The notes below the pieces were generated by a model. It was not told the origin of the DNA and did not search any database. It saw only the letters and a program-made list of their open reading frames with translations. The translations under genes and the position numbers were made by a program. A stretch of 64,000 nt of DNA from Eutreptiella sp. 'Long Island Sound 2002' (Eukaryota > Euglenozoa > Euglenophyceae > Eutreptiales > Eutreptiaceae): contig OZ038382.1 in NCBI GenBank assembly GCA_964036045.1, forward strand, positions 116,346,429-116,410,428, written 5' to 3'. How positions within the stretch are numbered: position 1 is the first letter of the stretch; each line of letters starts with the position of its first letter. Positions 17,400 through 30,614 of the stretch are shown piece after piece.

Positions 17400-20290
17400 T
17401 TAGCCCCCCACAGGGCATGCAAGCCAAGGGGACAGTGCTTGGCCCCCACACCCGCACACCCGCGCCCACAGGACGTGGCTAGCGGACCCCGACAGCCCGC
17501 CCAGAGTACGGGCAGCCGGGGGAGGGGGGGCGCCTGAACTCAGACGCCCTCCACAACGGCGAAAGGCACTCCCCCCGGGGACGCCCCTCCGCCACCCCCA
17601 CAGCACGCAACGACGGCTCACAAGCACGTACGCTGCGGGACCGGTGATGGGTCCCCGCGCTCACAGCAACCGCACCTGGGACACACGGGTCGCAGAACCC
17701 CGGCCGCCCGCCCCAGAGGAAGGGCAGCTGGGGGAGGGACAGCGCCTGACACCAGACGCCCCTCACAACGGTGGAAGGCCACCCCCCCTGGGGACGGCCC
17801 CCATCACCCCTGCGGCACGCATCCCCCCAGAGGGCATGCAGAGCAAGGGGACAGTGCTGGGCCCCAACACCCGGACGGCCGCACCCACAGCACGTGGGTA
17901 GCGGACCCTGACAGCCCGCCCAGGGGACGGGCAGTCGGGGAAGGGAGAGCGTCTGAACTCAGACGCCCCTCAAAGCGGCGAAAGGCCCCCCCCCCAGGGA
18001 CGCCCTCCCGCCACCCCCACAGCGCGCAACAACGGCTTGCAAGAGCACACGCTGCGGGACCGGTGATGGGTCCCCACGCCCACACCAACCGCATCCCGGA
18101 CACACGGGTCGCGCAACCCCGGCTGCCCGCCCCACAGAACGGGCGGCCGGGGGAGGGACAGCGCCTGACACCAGACGCAACACACAACGGTGGAAGGCCA
18201 CCCCCCCCGGGGACGGCCCCCGACCACCCCCGCGGCACTTAGCCCCCCACAGGGCATGCAGGCCGAGGGGACAGTGCTTGGCCCCCACATCCGTACACCC
18301 GCGCCCACAGCACGTGGGTAGCGCACCCCAACAGCCTGCCCAGAGGGCGGGCAGCCGGGGGAGGGAGAGCGCCTAGACTTCGACGCCCCTCACAACGGCA
18401 AAACACACCCCCACGGGGACGCCCTCCCGCCACCCCCACAGCGCGCAACGACGGCTCGCAACAGTGCACGCCGTGGGACTGGTGTTGGCTATCCACGCCC
18501 ACACCAACCGCACACGGGACATACAGGTCGCGGAACCCCGGCTGCCCGCCCCAAAGGATGGGCGGCCGGGGGAGGGACAGCGCCTGACACCAGACGCCCC
18601 TTGCAACCGTGGAAGGTCAACCCCCCCGGGGACGGCTCCCCACCAGCCCCGCGGTATGCAGCCTCCCACAGGGTTTGCAAGCCAAGGGGACAGTGCTGGG
18701 CCCCCTCACCCGCACCGCTGCGCCCACAGCACGTGGTAGCGGACCCCGACAGCCCGCCCAGAGGACGGGCAGCCAGGGAAGGGAGAGCACCTGAACCCAG
18801 ACGCCCCTCACAGCGGCGAAAGGCACCCCCCCCGGGGATGTCCTTCCGCCACCCCCACAGCGCGCAATGACGGCTCGCAAGGGCGCAAGCTATAGGGCCG
18901 GTGCTGGGTCCCCACGCCCACACCAACCGCGCCCGGGACACACGGATCGCGGAACCCTGGCTGCCCGCCCTCCAAAGGACGGGCGACCGGGGGAGGGACG
19001 GCGCCTGACACCAAACGCCCCTCACAACGGTGGAGTCCACCCCCCCCAGGGACGCTCTCCCGGCACCCCCACGGCGCGCAACGACGGCTCGCAAGGGCGC
19101 ACACTGTAGGGCTGGTGCTGGGCCCCCAAACCCAGACCAACCGCACCCGGGACACACGGGTCGCGGAACCCTGGCCGCCCGCCCCCCCAAATGACGGGCG
19201 ACCGGGGGAGGGACAGCGCCTGACACCGGACGCCCCCCGTAACGGTAGAAGGCCGCCCCCCCAAGGACGGCCCCCAACCACCCCCGCAGCCCGCAGCCCC
19301 CCACAGGGCATGCAAGCGGAGGAAACAGTGCTCGGCCCACACACCCGCACACCCGCGCCCACTGCACGTGGGCGGCCGTGGGAGGGAGAAAGCCTGAATC
19401 CAGACGCCCCTCACAGCGGCAAAAGGTACCTGCCCCGGGGACGTCCTCCTGCCAAGCCCACAGTGCGCAACAATGGCTCGCAAGAGCGCATGCTTTGGGA
19501 CGGGTGCTGGGTGCCCACGCCCACATGAACCCCGCCCGGGAGACACGCGGGTCGCGGAATCCCGGCTGCCCGCCCCAAATGACTGGTGGCCGGGGGAGAG
19601 ACAGCGCCTGACACCAGACGCCCCTCGCAACGGTGGACGGCCATCTCCCCGGGGATGGCCCCCCCCCACACCGGCGGCACGCAGCCCCTCGCAGGGCATG
19701 CAAACCAAGGAGACAGTGCCCGGCCCCCACACCCGCGCGACCGCGACCACAACATGTGGATAGTGGGCCGGGGGAGGGACATCGCCTGAGTCCAGACGCC
19801 CCTCGCAACGGCGCAAGGCAACCCCCCCGGGGACGCCCTCCCGCCACCCTCACAGCGCGCAAAAACGGCTCGCAAGAGCGCATGCTGTTGGGCCGGTGCT
19901 GGATCCCCACGCCGACGACAACAGCACCCGGGACACACGGGCCGCGGAGCCCTGGCTCCACGCCTCGAGGGACGGGCAGCCAGAGGGGGGAGAGCGCCTG
20001 ACACCAGACGCCCATCGCAACAGTGGACGGCCACCCTCCCGGAGACGGCCCCCCACCACCCCCGCGGCACACAGCCCTCGACAGGGCATGCGAGCCAAGA
20101 GGACAGTGCTGGGCCCCCGGCCCCGCGCACCCGCGCCCACAGGAAGCGGATGGCGGACCGTGACAGCCCGCCCAGAGGAAGGGCAGCAGGGAGAGGGAGA
20201 GCGCCTGACCTCAGACGGGCCTCGCAACGGCGCAGGGCGCCCACCGGAGACACCCTGCCGGCTTACCACCCGTGCCACACGGGCAACAGG
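17400..20290 (+). repeat. Tandem array 1: ~210-bp monomers organised as ~420-bp dimers
   Basis: The marker GGGCATGCA (or close variant) recurs at 17413, 17832, 18252, 18671, 19306, 19694 and 20084: intervals 419, 420, 419, 635, 388, 390. Each ~420 unit has two half-units with distinct signatures: an A half (GGGCATGCA...GCCTGAACTCAGACGCC) and a B half (GGTCCCCACGCCCACACC...GCCTGACACCAGACGCC). Between 18671 and 19306 the B half is doubled (18899 and 19110). About 14 monomers in all. Long ORFs on both strands here arise because 210 is divisible by 3 and stops are rare in this composition; I do not call them genes. Confidence 0.92.
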
Positions 20291-22560
20291 GGGAGCGCCT
20301 AATGCCCTAATGAGCACGCAAACGCCCGGCGGGGCCCGGGGAGCGACGCTCGGTGCCGGGGCGCGGAGCCAGCATTCGGACTCCCCCTCCCACGCCCCAC
20401 CGCACCAACAGCACGTGCACCAGCCGCGGGACATCCGCACCCCATCCCCTGTTCTGAGGCACAGCGACACAACAATGGCTGAGCAAAGGTACTGAAAAAC
20501 AGCAGGGGTTTTTAGCAAAGGAAAAGAGGACAAAAGGAAAAACAAACACCAGCAGCGCAGACAACCGCACAGCACAGCCAGCCAGCACAACACCGCAAGG
20601 CAGCACAGCACCGCAGGACACACCACAGGGCGCAGGACACCACAGGACAACGCACGGCACAGCAAGACACCTCGACCCACCAGAGCAGCACCACCACACC
20701 GCAGAACGCCCAGGGAGACACCAAAACACACAGCAACACACCACAGCACAAGGCACCAACAACAGTGCAGACCAAACCGGCACCAAACAACACGACGCGC
20801 AGCGCTACACAGCACCGCACAGGCAGGGAAAAGACACAAACCAACACCACCAGGCAAGGAAAACGGACAGCAGGGCACCACAGCACGGCACCACAGGGCA
20901 TCATAGCACCACAGAACACAGGACACAGCACAGGGGAGTAGGTCACCACAACAAACCATAGCACACAGCAGGGCAGCAAGCCACGCGGCCAGGCAGGAGC
21001 ATCCGCGACAACACACGCCAGCGAGAAACAACAGCAAGCACCCAGACCCAGAACCGAACAGCCAGCAACCACAGGCAACACCACACGGCACCAGCCAGCG
21101 TGAAAGAAACAACACGGCACCACAGCAGCCCACCGCACGAGAGGCGGCACACCAGAGCAACGCAGCACCGCACCCCAGGACAGAACACAACCACGGTCCA
21201 CAACAGTGGACCAGCAGACAGCAACAGGGGGCAGCAGCGCGGAGCAAGAACCAAGCCCAACACAGGCGGCCCACACAGCACCAGGCAAAACACAACACAC
21301 ACCACCACACCGCAACGCGACAGGTAACAACACACACAGAACGGGCACAATCAGGGAGCACCCAACGACACACAGCAACACACACCAGCAAACCCTAAGC
21401 TCACGACACACAAACCAGCCCGAGAACCGCACAACCGGCACACCAGGGCAGAGGAAAAAAAAACAGAAAACAAAACAAAAAAAGGCAGAAGCGGAAAAAG
21501 GAAAGGAAAAAAAAAGCAGGAAACAAACAAGAAACAAGAGGACGACAAGAAAAAAAAACAAAAGAAAACAGGGGGGGGGGAGGAGAGGTGGAGGAAAGAA
21601 AAACAAAAAAAAGGCAAAGAGGAAGGCCACCCGGGAGGACCACAGAGCGCCAAGGCCCAAGGCACCCCGGGCTGGGAACCAACGAACACAAGAGACAAGA
21701 GGGCGAAAGAAAAAGCGAGGGGGGGGCGGAGGACCACAAGACGCCCAGGCCAAAGGGCACCCCGGGCCAGAAAACACGAAACGCCGGAGACAGCGGGGGC
21801 GCAACAAGGGAAAAAAAAAAAAAAAAACCCAACAGCAACCGCACACAGGGGAACCCTAGCCCAGAGGGGGCCGAACAAACAAACAGCCCACCAGGACCGG
21901 CCACAGGAAAAGATGAGGCGCACCAAAACGCGCCCGGGACTCCGGCCCGCCCGACCCGGCCAAGAAGAGCAAGCACACACACACGCTCGGGACCCGGGCC
22001 TGGGGTCCTCCAACCCAAAAGAGGAGGTGTTGGCGTCCACACAAAACCAGCCCCAGTGCATCGGCCAATTCCCCTGTCGCAAGACGCACGGTACGGGAAA
22101 CCGGACGCGTCAGTGACCGGGTCAACACAAGCGAGCCACCGCAGCGCACGCAGCCCAAGACCGAAGCTGGAGGGACCCGCCAGGGACAACCCCATCGCGG
22201 GGCCCCGAATGGGTACGACGTGGAGTGCGCCCAGCACCCTTGCCTCGCCAGGGGCCAGCTCAGGCACAATGACGCCGGTTCTCGGCCGGCCTCCACGTGC
22301 CTGGCGCAGCCACCCAGTGTCGCCCCCGGGGTGGGAGAAGGCACCACGGCGACGGGAAAAACAACTGGAGCGCCGGGAGCGACCAGACCGGACGAGGCGC
22401 GGCGCACAAACGCGGGGCCACGAGGCACGCCAGAGAGGCACGCAGCCAGCCACAACAACAGCATGAGGACAGGTGCCAAGCCGCAACAGCCAACGGGTGC
22501 CGCGAACCCGGGAAACGCGCCAACACACTGAGAACCGCGGCACGGGAGTGCCAAGGACAG
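20291..22560. other. CA-rich then A/G-rich low-complexity region between the two arrays
   Basis: 20.5-21.35 kb is almost G-free CA-rich DNA of the CAGCACAGCACC type; 21.44-21.83 kb is A/G-rich with runs including 18 A's at about 21809-21826. A similar CA-rich signature occurs on the opposite strand at 44.68-44.98 kb and a similar A-rich one inside the insertion at 30.9-31.4 kb, so this is probably LINE 3'-untranslated sequence. No coding frame is credible. Confidence 0.6.
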
Positions 22561-25212
22561 CCGGGCCCCAACGCCCGCAAACCCCGCACCCACAGCCAGT
22601 GGGTAGTGGGCCCCGGCCGCACGCCCCAAAAGACCAGCGGTCGGGGGTGGGAGAGCGCCCAACCCCGGACGCCCCACACCCAGGCAAGAGGCGCCCCCCC
22701 CCGGGTGCCATCGTGCCGCCCCCACAGCGCGCAAAGCGAGCTCACAAGAGCACGCGCTGTGCAGTTGGTGAAGAATCCCCACGCCTGCATGCCCCCGCAC
22801 CCACAGCCAGTGGGTAGTGGGCCCCGGCCGCACGCCCCAAAGGACGAGCGGTCGGGGGTGGGAGAGGGCCCAACCCCAGACGCCTCACACCAAGGTAGGA
22901 TGTACCCCCCCCGCGCGCCCACGTGCCGCCCCCACAGCGGGCAAAGCCAGCTCACAAGAGCGCGCGCGGTGGGGTTGGTGACGGGTCCCCACACCCGGAC
23001 CCCCTGCACCCACAGCCAGTGGGTAGTGCCCCCCGGCAGCACGCCCCAAAGGACGAGCGTTCGGGGGGGTCAGAGCGCCCGACCCCGGACGCCCCACACC
23101 CAGGCAGGAGGCGCTCCCCCTGGGCGCCCTCGTGCCGCCCCCACAGCACGCAAGGCCAGCTCGCAAGAGCGCGAGCTCTGGGGTGGGTGACGGGGCCCCA
23201 CGCCCACATTCCCGCACCCACAGCCAGTGGGTAGTGGGCCCCGGCAGCACGCCCGAAAGGACGAGCGGTCGGGGTCGGGAGTGCGCCCGACCCCGGACGC
23301 CCCACACCCAGTCAAGAGGTGCCCCCCCCCCGGGCGCCCTCGTGCCGCCCTCACAGCGCGCAAAGCCAGCTGGCAAGAGCGCGCGCTGTGGCTTGGTGAT
23401 GGGTCCCCACGCCCAGACCCCCCGCACCCACAGCCAGTGGGTAGTGGGCCCCGGCCGCATGCCCCAAAGGACGGGCGGACGGGGGTCGGAGAGCGCCAGA
23501 CCCTTGACGCCCCCCCAGGCAAGAGGCGTCCCCCTTGGGAGTCCTCATGGCGCCCCCACAGCGCGCAAAGCCAGCTCACAAGAGCACGTGCTGTGGGGTC
23601 GGTGACGGCTCCTGACGCCCACGGCCCCCGCACCCACAACCAGTTGGTAGTGGGCCCCGCCTGCAGGCCCCAAAGGGCGAGCGGCCGGGCATGGGAGAGC
23701 GTTTGACCCTGGACGCCCCACACAAAGGCAAGAGGCACCCCCCCACGGGCCTCCTTGTGCCGCCACCACAGCGCGCAAACCCAGCTCGCAAGAGTGCGCG
23801 ATGTGGAGTCCGGTAGTGGGCCCCAGCCGCACGCCCCAAAGGACAGGCGGTCGGGGCTGGGAGAGCGCCCGACCCCGGACGCCCCACACACAGGCAAGAG
23901 GCGCCCCCCCCGAGCGCCCTAGTGCCGCCCCCACAGCGCGCAAAGCCAGCTCGCAAGAGCGCGCGCTGTGGGGTGGGTGATGGGTCCCCACGCCCACACC
24001 CCCTGAACCCACAGCCATTGGGTAGTGGGCCCCAGCCGCACGCCCCAAATGAGGGGCGGTCGGGGGTGGGAGAGCGCCCGACGGCAGACGCCGCATACCC
24101 AGGCAAGTGGCGCCCCCCCCGGGCGCCCTCCTGCCGCCCCCATTGGGCAGAAAGCCAGCTCGCAAGAATGCGCGCTGTGGGGTTGGTGACGGGTCCCCAC
24201 GCCCACACACCTGCACCCACAGCCGGTGGGTAGTGGGCCCCAGCCGCACGCCCCAAAGGATGAGCGGTCAGGGTTGGGAGAGCGCCCGACCTCGGACGCC
24301 CAACACCCAGGCAAGAGGTGCCCCCTCCAGGCGCCCTCCTGCCGCCCCCACAGCGCGCCAAGCCAGCTAGCAAGAGCGCGCGCAGTGGGGTTGGTGACGG
24401 GTCCCCATGCCCAACCCCCCTGCACCCACAGCCAGTGGGTAGAGGGCCCGGCTGCACGCCCCAAGGGAGGAGCGGTCCGGGGTCGGAGAGCCCCAACCCC
24501 GGACGCCTGACACCCAGGCAAGAGGCGCCCCCCCCGGGCGCCCTCGTGCTGCCCCCACAGCGCGCAAAGGCAGCTCGCAAGAGCGCACGCATTGGGTTTG
24601 GTGACGGGTCCCCATGCCCTCACCCCCCGGACCCACAGCCAGTGGGTAGCGGGCCCCGGCCGCACACCCCAAAGAACGGACGGTCGGGCGTGGGGCAGCG
24701 CCCGACCCCGGACGCCCCACACCCAGGCGAGAGGCGCCCCCCCCCCGGATGCCCTCGTGCCGCCCCCACAGCGCGCAAAGCCAGCTCGCAAGAGCGCGCG
24801 CAGTGGGGGTAGGTGACGGGTCCCCATGCCCAACCCCCCTGCACCCACAGCCAGTGGGTAGTGGGCCCGGCTGCACGCCCCAAAGGAGGAGCGGTCCGGG
24901 GTCGCAGAGCCCCGACCCCGGACGCCTGACACTCAGGCAAGAGGCGCCCCCCCCGGGCGCCCTCGTGCTGCCCCCACAGCGCGCAAAGGCAGCTCGCAAG
25001 AGCTCGCGCAGTGGGTTTGGTGACGGGTCCCCATGCCCTCACCCCCCGCACCCACAGCCAGTGGGTAGCGGGCCCCGGCCGCACACCCCAAAGAACGGAC
25101 GGTCGGGCCTGGGGCAGCGCCCGACCCCGGACGCCCCACACCTAGGCGAGAGACGCCCCCCCCCGGATGCCCTCGTGCCGCCCCCACAGCGCGCAAAGCC
25201 AGCACACAAAAG
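22561..25212 (+). repeat. Tandem array 2: ~208-bp monomers, ~12-13 copies
   Basis: CACAGCCAGT-type markers start at 22591, 22802, 23011, 23219, 23429, 23635, (degenerate unit ~23813), 24010, 24219, 24427, 24634, 24846 and 25053, mostly 206-212 bp apart. The last four form two ~419-bp dimers: 24427 and 24846 share one set of variants (GGCTGCACGCCCCAA, GAGGAGCGGTCCGGGG), while 24634 and 25053 share another (CACACCCCAAAGAACGGACG). Blocks such as CCCCACAGCGCGCAA and CTCGCAAGAGCGC are shared with array 1, so the arrays are related and in the same orientation. Confidence 0.93.
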
Positions 25213-26065
25213 CGGGCCTGCCCGCAGGGGGGCGCGTGACCCCAAGCAAGACAAGGGGACGGAAGGACTGGGCCAACCCCCCACAAGCTAAATAGGCGGA
25301 GCACGGGACCGCGGCAGGAAACGCGGGGGGGGCACGATCCACTCGGAACGGCCCTACTGGCGCCCTGCACCGGAACCGCGCGTAGTGTGCGCGCCACATT
25401 GACCTGGAGGGGGGCTGAGGCGCGTACGCCACGGGAGCACGAGCAAACACACCCGCAACGGACACGCGGTGCGGACTCGAAGGCCAACTAGACCGAGCTC
25501 GCGGAACGCACAGACCGCATGGAATGGCGTATGGAAGGGACACCTGGGCGCAACAACCCGCAACACGCACCGCGAGGGACAGGAGGGCAGGGAGGAGCCC
25601 AAGGACTGACGCAGGAACCGGCGCCGGCCCCGACACCTCAGGCCAGCCGCGAGCGCCGCGATCACACGACCAGGGCCCTGCACCCGCCAAGGCAGTAGTA
25701 GCACACAGTGCTACGCACCAGCCCCACGGCTAGGCAGCCTCCGCGCCAGCCAATGGGGGTCCCACTGGCGACAAGCCAGTAGCACGGGCCTGGCTGCGCC
25801 GGCAGCCCGGGCGACCACACATCAGGGGGGCGGTGTAGTGGGTAGGCGCCTGCAACCACGGTTGCTAAGTGACGCACTGACCAGAGAGTGGCGACATGGG
25901 GAAGCCAGGTAGGGACAGGGCTCCGAGCCCCGTGGACCCGGGGGACTCGGCAACCAGGCAAGAGGTGTGTCACGAAGGGCCCCCCACTACATCCCGGTGG
26001 GGAGGAAATCACCTGGCACAACCAGGTAGCCCCCCGGGGTCGAAGAACGTTTCGTACCCGAAATG
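25213..26065 (+). repeat. Conserved LINE 3'-terminal block, copy 1
   Basis: Aligns with 43357-44207 over its whole length. Shared stretches include GGAACGCACAGACCGCA, GCGCGCCACA and GGGCCCCCCACTA. In both copies it follows a tandem array and ends in a heptamer tail, the layout of a LINE 3' UTR. No ORF is conserved between the copies. Confidence 0.85.
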
Positions 26066-26090
26066 TCAAACCTCAAACCTCAAACCTCAA
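26066..26090 (+). repeat. Heptamer tail (TCAAACC)3 plus TCAAC
   Basis: Three exact TCAAACC units at 26066-26086 then TCAAC. Read as the 3' tail of the truncated LINE copy on the left. The next element's ORF1 ATG is only three bases away, at 26093. Confidence 0.8.
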
Positions 26091-26092
26091 CA

Positions 26093-29000
26093 ATGGCGGA
26101 GCCCGCGGCCCAACGCAAAACACGCCCCCTGTCTCCGCTGGACGCGGAATACGAGGTACCAAGGGCGCTGCGAGTCAGAGGCGGAGACGGGGACCCCCCC
26201 CCAGGAGGACGCGGATGCGGACTCTGACCCGGAGATGATCCCAGGGCCCTCCAGGGGCAGCGCACCCACGGAACCCACGCCGCCGGCGGGCAGCGTGCCC
26301 GCCCTCTGCCCCGCGTTGAAATGGGAACACTGCACCGCAGCAGACTGGTGCCCCAAGGAACACCCCCGACCCGACCCTGATGTCCGGGCGCTGTGCGCGG
26401 TGGGGCACGCAGCCGCAGGCGCGGCCCTGCGCTACAGGGTGGCTCATGGCTGGATCCTGGATGAGACCACGCGCGGCAGCGTGATCATCTAGGAGGCCGT
26501 CGACCAGGTCGCCCACACGGGCCGAACGGCGGACCGGCAGAGGGGATCGTCGTGGAACGCACGGGAATGGTGCTGTTCCTAGCGGCGGACATGATCCCAA
26601 GGATGCTCCAGGCATCCGGCGTGCGGGGCGCGCGCCCACAGTGGACCATCCAGGTGTACACCTATCCACAGGCGTGGCCCTTCTTGACATGGGCGGTGCT
26701 TGCAGTCATGTGGCACCTTGCACTGGAGGACACCCCCACAGGCAGCGCGGAGGAAATCGCCCGGGACCTCGGTGTCTGGCCGGCTCACGAGGATTTCCCC
26801 TGGCGCAGGCCCGGTGGGGGGCCTCCCAGTGGCGCCCGGGACAGAGGGGCTCACCCTCGCGGCAACCCTCCAGTGGCACCCCGACAAGAGGGCACGCCAC
26901 TTCCTGCAGACGGGCACATTTCCGACCGCCCCGCCAGACTCCCAGTGGTGGTGGGACGCGGGGGGGGCACAACCGCTGTCGGACCCCTGGATCCTCCTGC
27001 TGTGGTATCTGCCCACGGGCACCCTGGTCCATGCCGCCCAAGCCGTCAAGGGGGCCTTCCCATCGCCACAACCCCCCCACGTGGCCCTGCTCCGCAGCCT
27101 GCAGGCGGGGGCGGCCTGGATACGGTGGCGAGAGGAGGACGGGCGCCCGAGCCCATATTTACCCCTGGTGCAGGGCAAGGCGCTACTTAACACCGAGGGC
27201 ATGGGCACCGTGGAATGGGGGGCGATTGTACCCAACACGGCATGCAGGTGGATCACTGCGGCCGCACCGCAACCCATGCGATCGCCACTGGCGTGCCATC
27301 GCCCTCTACGGGAGGTCCCCCCCTTGGCCCCCCGCCATGCCCTCATAAGGGAAGTGTGGAGGGCCATGCTGAGTCACCCCAGATACCGGATGATGAACCT
27401 GGGTGCACGGTACCCGCCGGGGCTGGTGCTCGAACAGCTCATGGCCCCCAAAACCCGGGGTCCGCCACACGCTGCACAGGGCGTCGGCCCTTTCTGAACA
27501 GCTCACCCACGAGGTGCTGGACCTTGCGCTGGAACCCCTGTGGGTCCTCAACCAGCAGACCCTCATCCCGCCCGAGGGCACGTCCAAGCGCCTTGGCCGC
27601 CTGGGGTTGCAGCGCCGCGTCGAGGCCGCACAGCCGGGAGGCGTGGTGGAACAGTGGTTGACACTCCACAGTCCGTCCAGCGGGCAGGGCCACTGGTACC
27701 TGCACCAACTCCTCCTCCTCCCCCGGACGGCCCCGGAGCAACGCCGGCAGAACCCGTACCACACGCACCCCGAGCGCCTGGGTGCGCAGAGCTTCCCGCA
27801 GCCTGCCCCACCCGCCCTCCCGCCGTGGCAGGGCCCGGAGGCTCTCTAGCAGGGCCCCCCGCTCGACACGGCCACCACGATGCAGCAAAGGGGAAGCAGC
27901 AACGCGGACGGAGCCGAGCGCGAACCGCAGGAACTGCGGGGTGGTGGCCTGGACGGCGGCCTGCAGGCACCTTGCCTGGGACACCGCGGGAATTAGGCAG
28001 TACGGGCGGGCGGATCGCACGGCACTGGCGTCCACGGTTGCGGCCGTCACCATGGGACCCGTGGCGGCGTGGCCAGTGCAACTGCTGCCCCACGACCCCT
28101 GCCGGGACACAGGGCCCTGCTAGCCGGCCGCAATGCACACGCCGACAGCAGCCCTCACTGCAGAACAGCTGTAAGTTGTCGCGGCGGCGCTACTGGCAGA
28201 CTGCGGGCAGAGTTGTGTCCACCACCACGGCCCGGCGCAGATTACGGGGAGCATACAAGGGCCGCAGTGCGACCCGCCCCACCCGTGGCACGCCACACTC
28301 CAGGAGCGCACCCGCATCAGGGACGCAGGTCGCGGCAAACCCCCTCCCAGGCCTCAGCAGGGGAAAGCACTGGTACTGCAGGCGGCGGGCTACCAGGCCA
28401 TCCTGCACGGCCACGCCGGAGGGTACCGGTCGCACATCCTGGCCGGGGGCCGCTGTAACGTCTGGCACAGCACTGCCAGACAGGGGGCATTCCCGCCCCA
28501 TGTCGACTGGGTGCAGGAGCCCATCCAGGCCTACTATATGACGACGGACCTCTGGGTGCTAGCCGTCCAGCTACACACCATCAGCGCCCTCAACAAGAGG
28601 CAAGAACCAGGGGGGGCCAACCCCCCCACGCTGTTCTGGAGCCCCGACCAGGAGGAGTATCTACAGGCCGCATGGCTAGGAGACACCATCAGGGCCACGG
28701 ACGTCCTGGACTTCCAGGCGGGGCCAGTTACGCATGCCCGCCCGGCGGCCACCCTCGCGGTGGCCCAACGGGGACAGCAGAACCCACAGTGGGTAGTCTG
28801 CATGTTCAGCTCGGCAGACGCGCACATCGCCGTCTGCAACCCCGAGCGCCTGCCGGGGCCGGAGGCCGTAATCAGCGTGGCGGACTGCGCTCGCGTGATC
28901 GTCAAGGCGCTGCGGGAGGGCAAACACCACGCCCTCCTGCTCCAAGTCGGCCCCAAGAACAACACCAAGGCAGCGAAGCCAGGGGGGTGGCCGGCAGCGG

Positions 29001-29428
29001 CGCGCCCCGCCGACCTAGAGCTCCGGCAGGCGGTCCCAACCACAGTATATCACTTGCTACAGGCCTTCCACGACCTGCAATGGAGGGGCAAGCCCGACCG
29101 CCGAATCGGCGCCACGCACTGGCAAGAGTGGCTGCAGGCAGACGCGCAGCGCGACGCCGCCCGGGGTCTCGGACCAACGCCCGCGACACGGGCCCTCGAT
29201 GCGTCGGACCCGGGCCGCGCGCTGGCGCCACAAACGGTTCCGCTGGCCAACCTGCCCTTCGACCCGGCGCCAGAGGGCGCCATCGGAAAGTCGGTTCCGC
29301 TCTTCCCGGCACGGGGGGCCACGGAGCCAACGAAATGCCCCCTATGTGCAGACAAGTACTACAACTACAACTACACGCCGCCGCCCCAGTGGAAAGCAAG
29401 AAGGCGGCCTCCCACATCCTCCAGGTGA
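26093..29428 (+). pseudogene. LINE ORF1 (gag-like), decayed
   Basis: ATG at 26093 in good context (AACAATGG) reads MAEPAAQRKTRPLSPLDAEY; coding-like sequence then continues across several frames. Fragments: 26.2-26.49 kb (CPALKWEHCTAADWCPKEH...), 26552-27190, 26700-27497 (WDAGGAQPLSDPWILLLWYLP), 27403-27849, and a long open piece from about 28180 to 29428 preceded by an in-frame TAA. The last piece has CDPPHPWHATLQERTRI, a 200-residue mixed alpha/beta-looking region and a terminal CPLCADKYYNYNY. I recognise no catalytic motif; position upstream of the endonuclease ORF suggests the RNA-binding ORF1 protein. At least three frameshifts and a stop. Confidence 0.55.
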
Positions 29429-29634
29429 GGGCACGGAGCTCCCTGTGGCATGCCCTGTAGGCCCAGCGCCCCCCACCCCAGGGGGCCGGCCACACAGCGG
29501 CCCCGGAAGACGACGAGGAGGCGCCCGGAGCTGCCCTGCGGACTTGCGGTGCAGCCTAACAAGGGTCCATCCCCGCGGGACCTGCCCCCCTGGCCCCTCT
29601 GTGGGCCCCAATGGGAGCGGGTTCCGAACACCTA

Positions 29635-30598
29635 ATGGCCCCAGCACACCCAGGAGACATGGCAGCACCAGCGAACACCGCGGCGATGCTGATACGGGAC
29701 AAATGACTCCAGGAGGACGCGGCGAACGAAGCCCTCTGGCTCCTCTCCTTGAACCTGCGCAACGCCCTCGTCCCACCAGACCGGTCCCTCCGGGACACAC
29801 TCCGACAGAGCCGGGGGCTGGCGGCCTGTACCAACAAGGAGCACCTCATCACCGGCATGCTACCCCGGGAGGGGGGCCTTGCCATCATGCTCCAGGAAAC
29901 AGGGATCACCACCCGGGCGCAGGAGATGCACGTGGCCGCTGCGCTCGGGGACAAGGGGTACACCCCGTTCTTCACCAGCCAGCTGGCGGAGACAGGGACC
30001 ACCTCCACGTCGAGAGGGGGAGGCCTCCTCAACGCCGTCAACAGCAAGTACGTGGCCGAGCACGAGGTGCTCAGTTTCACGGAAATTGTCCCCGGGAAGG
30101 CCGCGGCCCTGGAGATCCGCATGGACGGGGCCGGCCTCACCCTCATCAACGTCCCCAGACCGCAGGCAGGCTGCTCCCCGTGGGCGGGACGGGCGGCCTT
30201 CTGGGCCAACATACAAATGTATGCCGCGGCGCGCAGCCTCGGTTGGAGGCACTCGGTGGTCATCGCCGGCAACACCAACATCTGCATGGATGCCACCACC
30301 AATCCGACTTCGGAGCACTTCCGAGCAGGCTGGGAGGCCTGCGGTTTCCGGACAGCCACGGCAGGGGGCGTGGAGGACATGACCCCCACGCTCCACCTGT
30401 CCCGGCACAGGGTGGACACCTTTCTGGTCAACGAGCCCCTCCTGCCATGGTCCCTGCGCGAGAGCTCTGGGCCCGCGGCATGGCGCACCCCCAGGTGATC
30501 AGGTCGGACGACCTCCCGGTCCGCCTGACCCTGCCGGGCCTCCTCAACGCGGCAGGGCATGGGGCGATGCCCGCCCCCTACAGCCACACGGAGGGCTG
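29635..30598 (+). pseudogene. LINE ORF2, N-terminal AP-like endonuclease domain
   Basis: ATG at 29635 (MAPAHPGDMAAPANTAAMLI), in-frame TGA at 29704, then open frame. Motifs of the EEP (exonuclease-endonuclease-phosphatase) fold in order: IMLQETGI (29885, metal-binding E), GGGLLNAV, LTLINV, VVIAGNTNICMD (~30256), HRVDTFLVNEPLL (~30409), and, after a frameshift at about 30460, VIRSDDLPVRL (~30498; SDH-like). This nuclease nicks target DNA to prime reverse transcription. The coding sequence runs straight into the 16-bp target duplication, then continues at 32188 into the RT ORF. Confidence 0.85.
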
Positions 30599-30614
30599 CC
30601 TCCTCCCGTACGAC
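30599..30614. repeat. 16-bp target-site duplication, left copy
   Basis: CCTCCTCCCGTACGAC, repeated exactly at 32188-32203. Confidence 0.9.

Noticed and set aside
18489-20072. 527-codon minus-strand ORF rich in Cys, Gly and Arg across tandem array 1
   Set aside because: Repeat period (210/420) is a multiple of 3 and stops are rare in this composition, so several frames on both strands stay open. No start or domain is supported.
19850-22082. Long minus-strand ORFs of Leu/Cys/Val/Phe composition (513, 444, 436 codons) that look like membrane proteins
   Set aside because: They are the complement of CA-rich and A-rich low-complexity DNA; hydrophobicity is a by-product of GT/T-rich codons.
17400-25212. 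CRISPR-like array
   Set aside because: Units are ~208-420 bp and repeat over their full length with no spacers; the window is eukaryotic.
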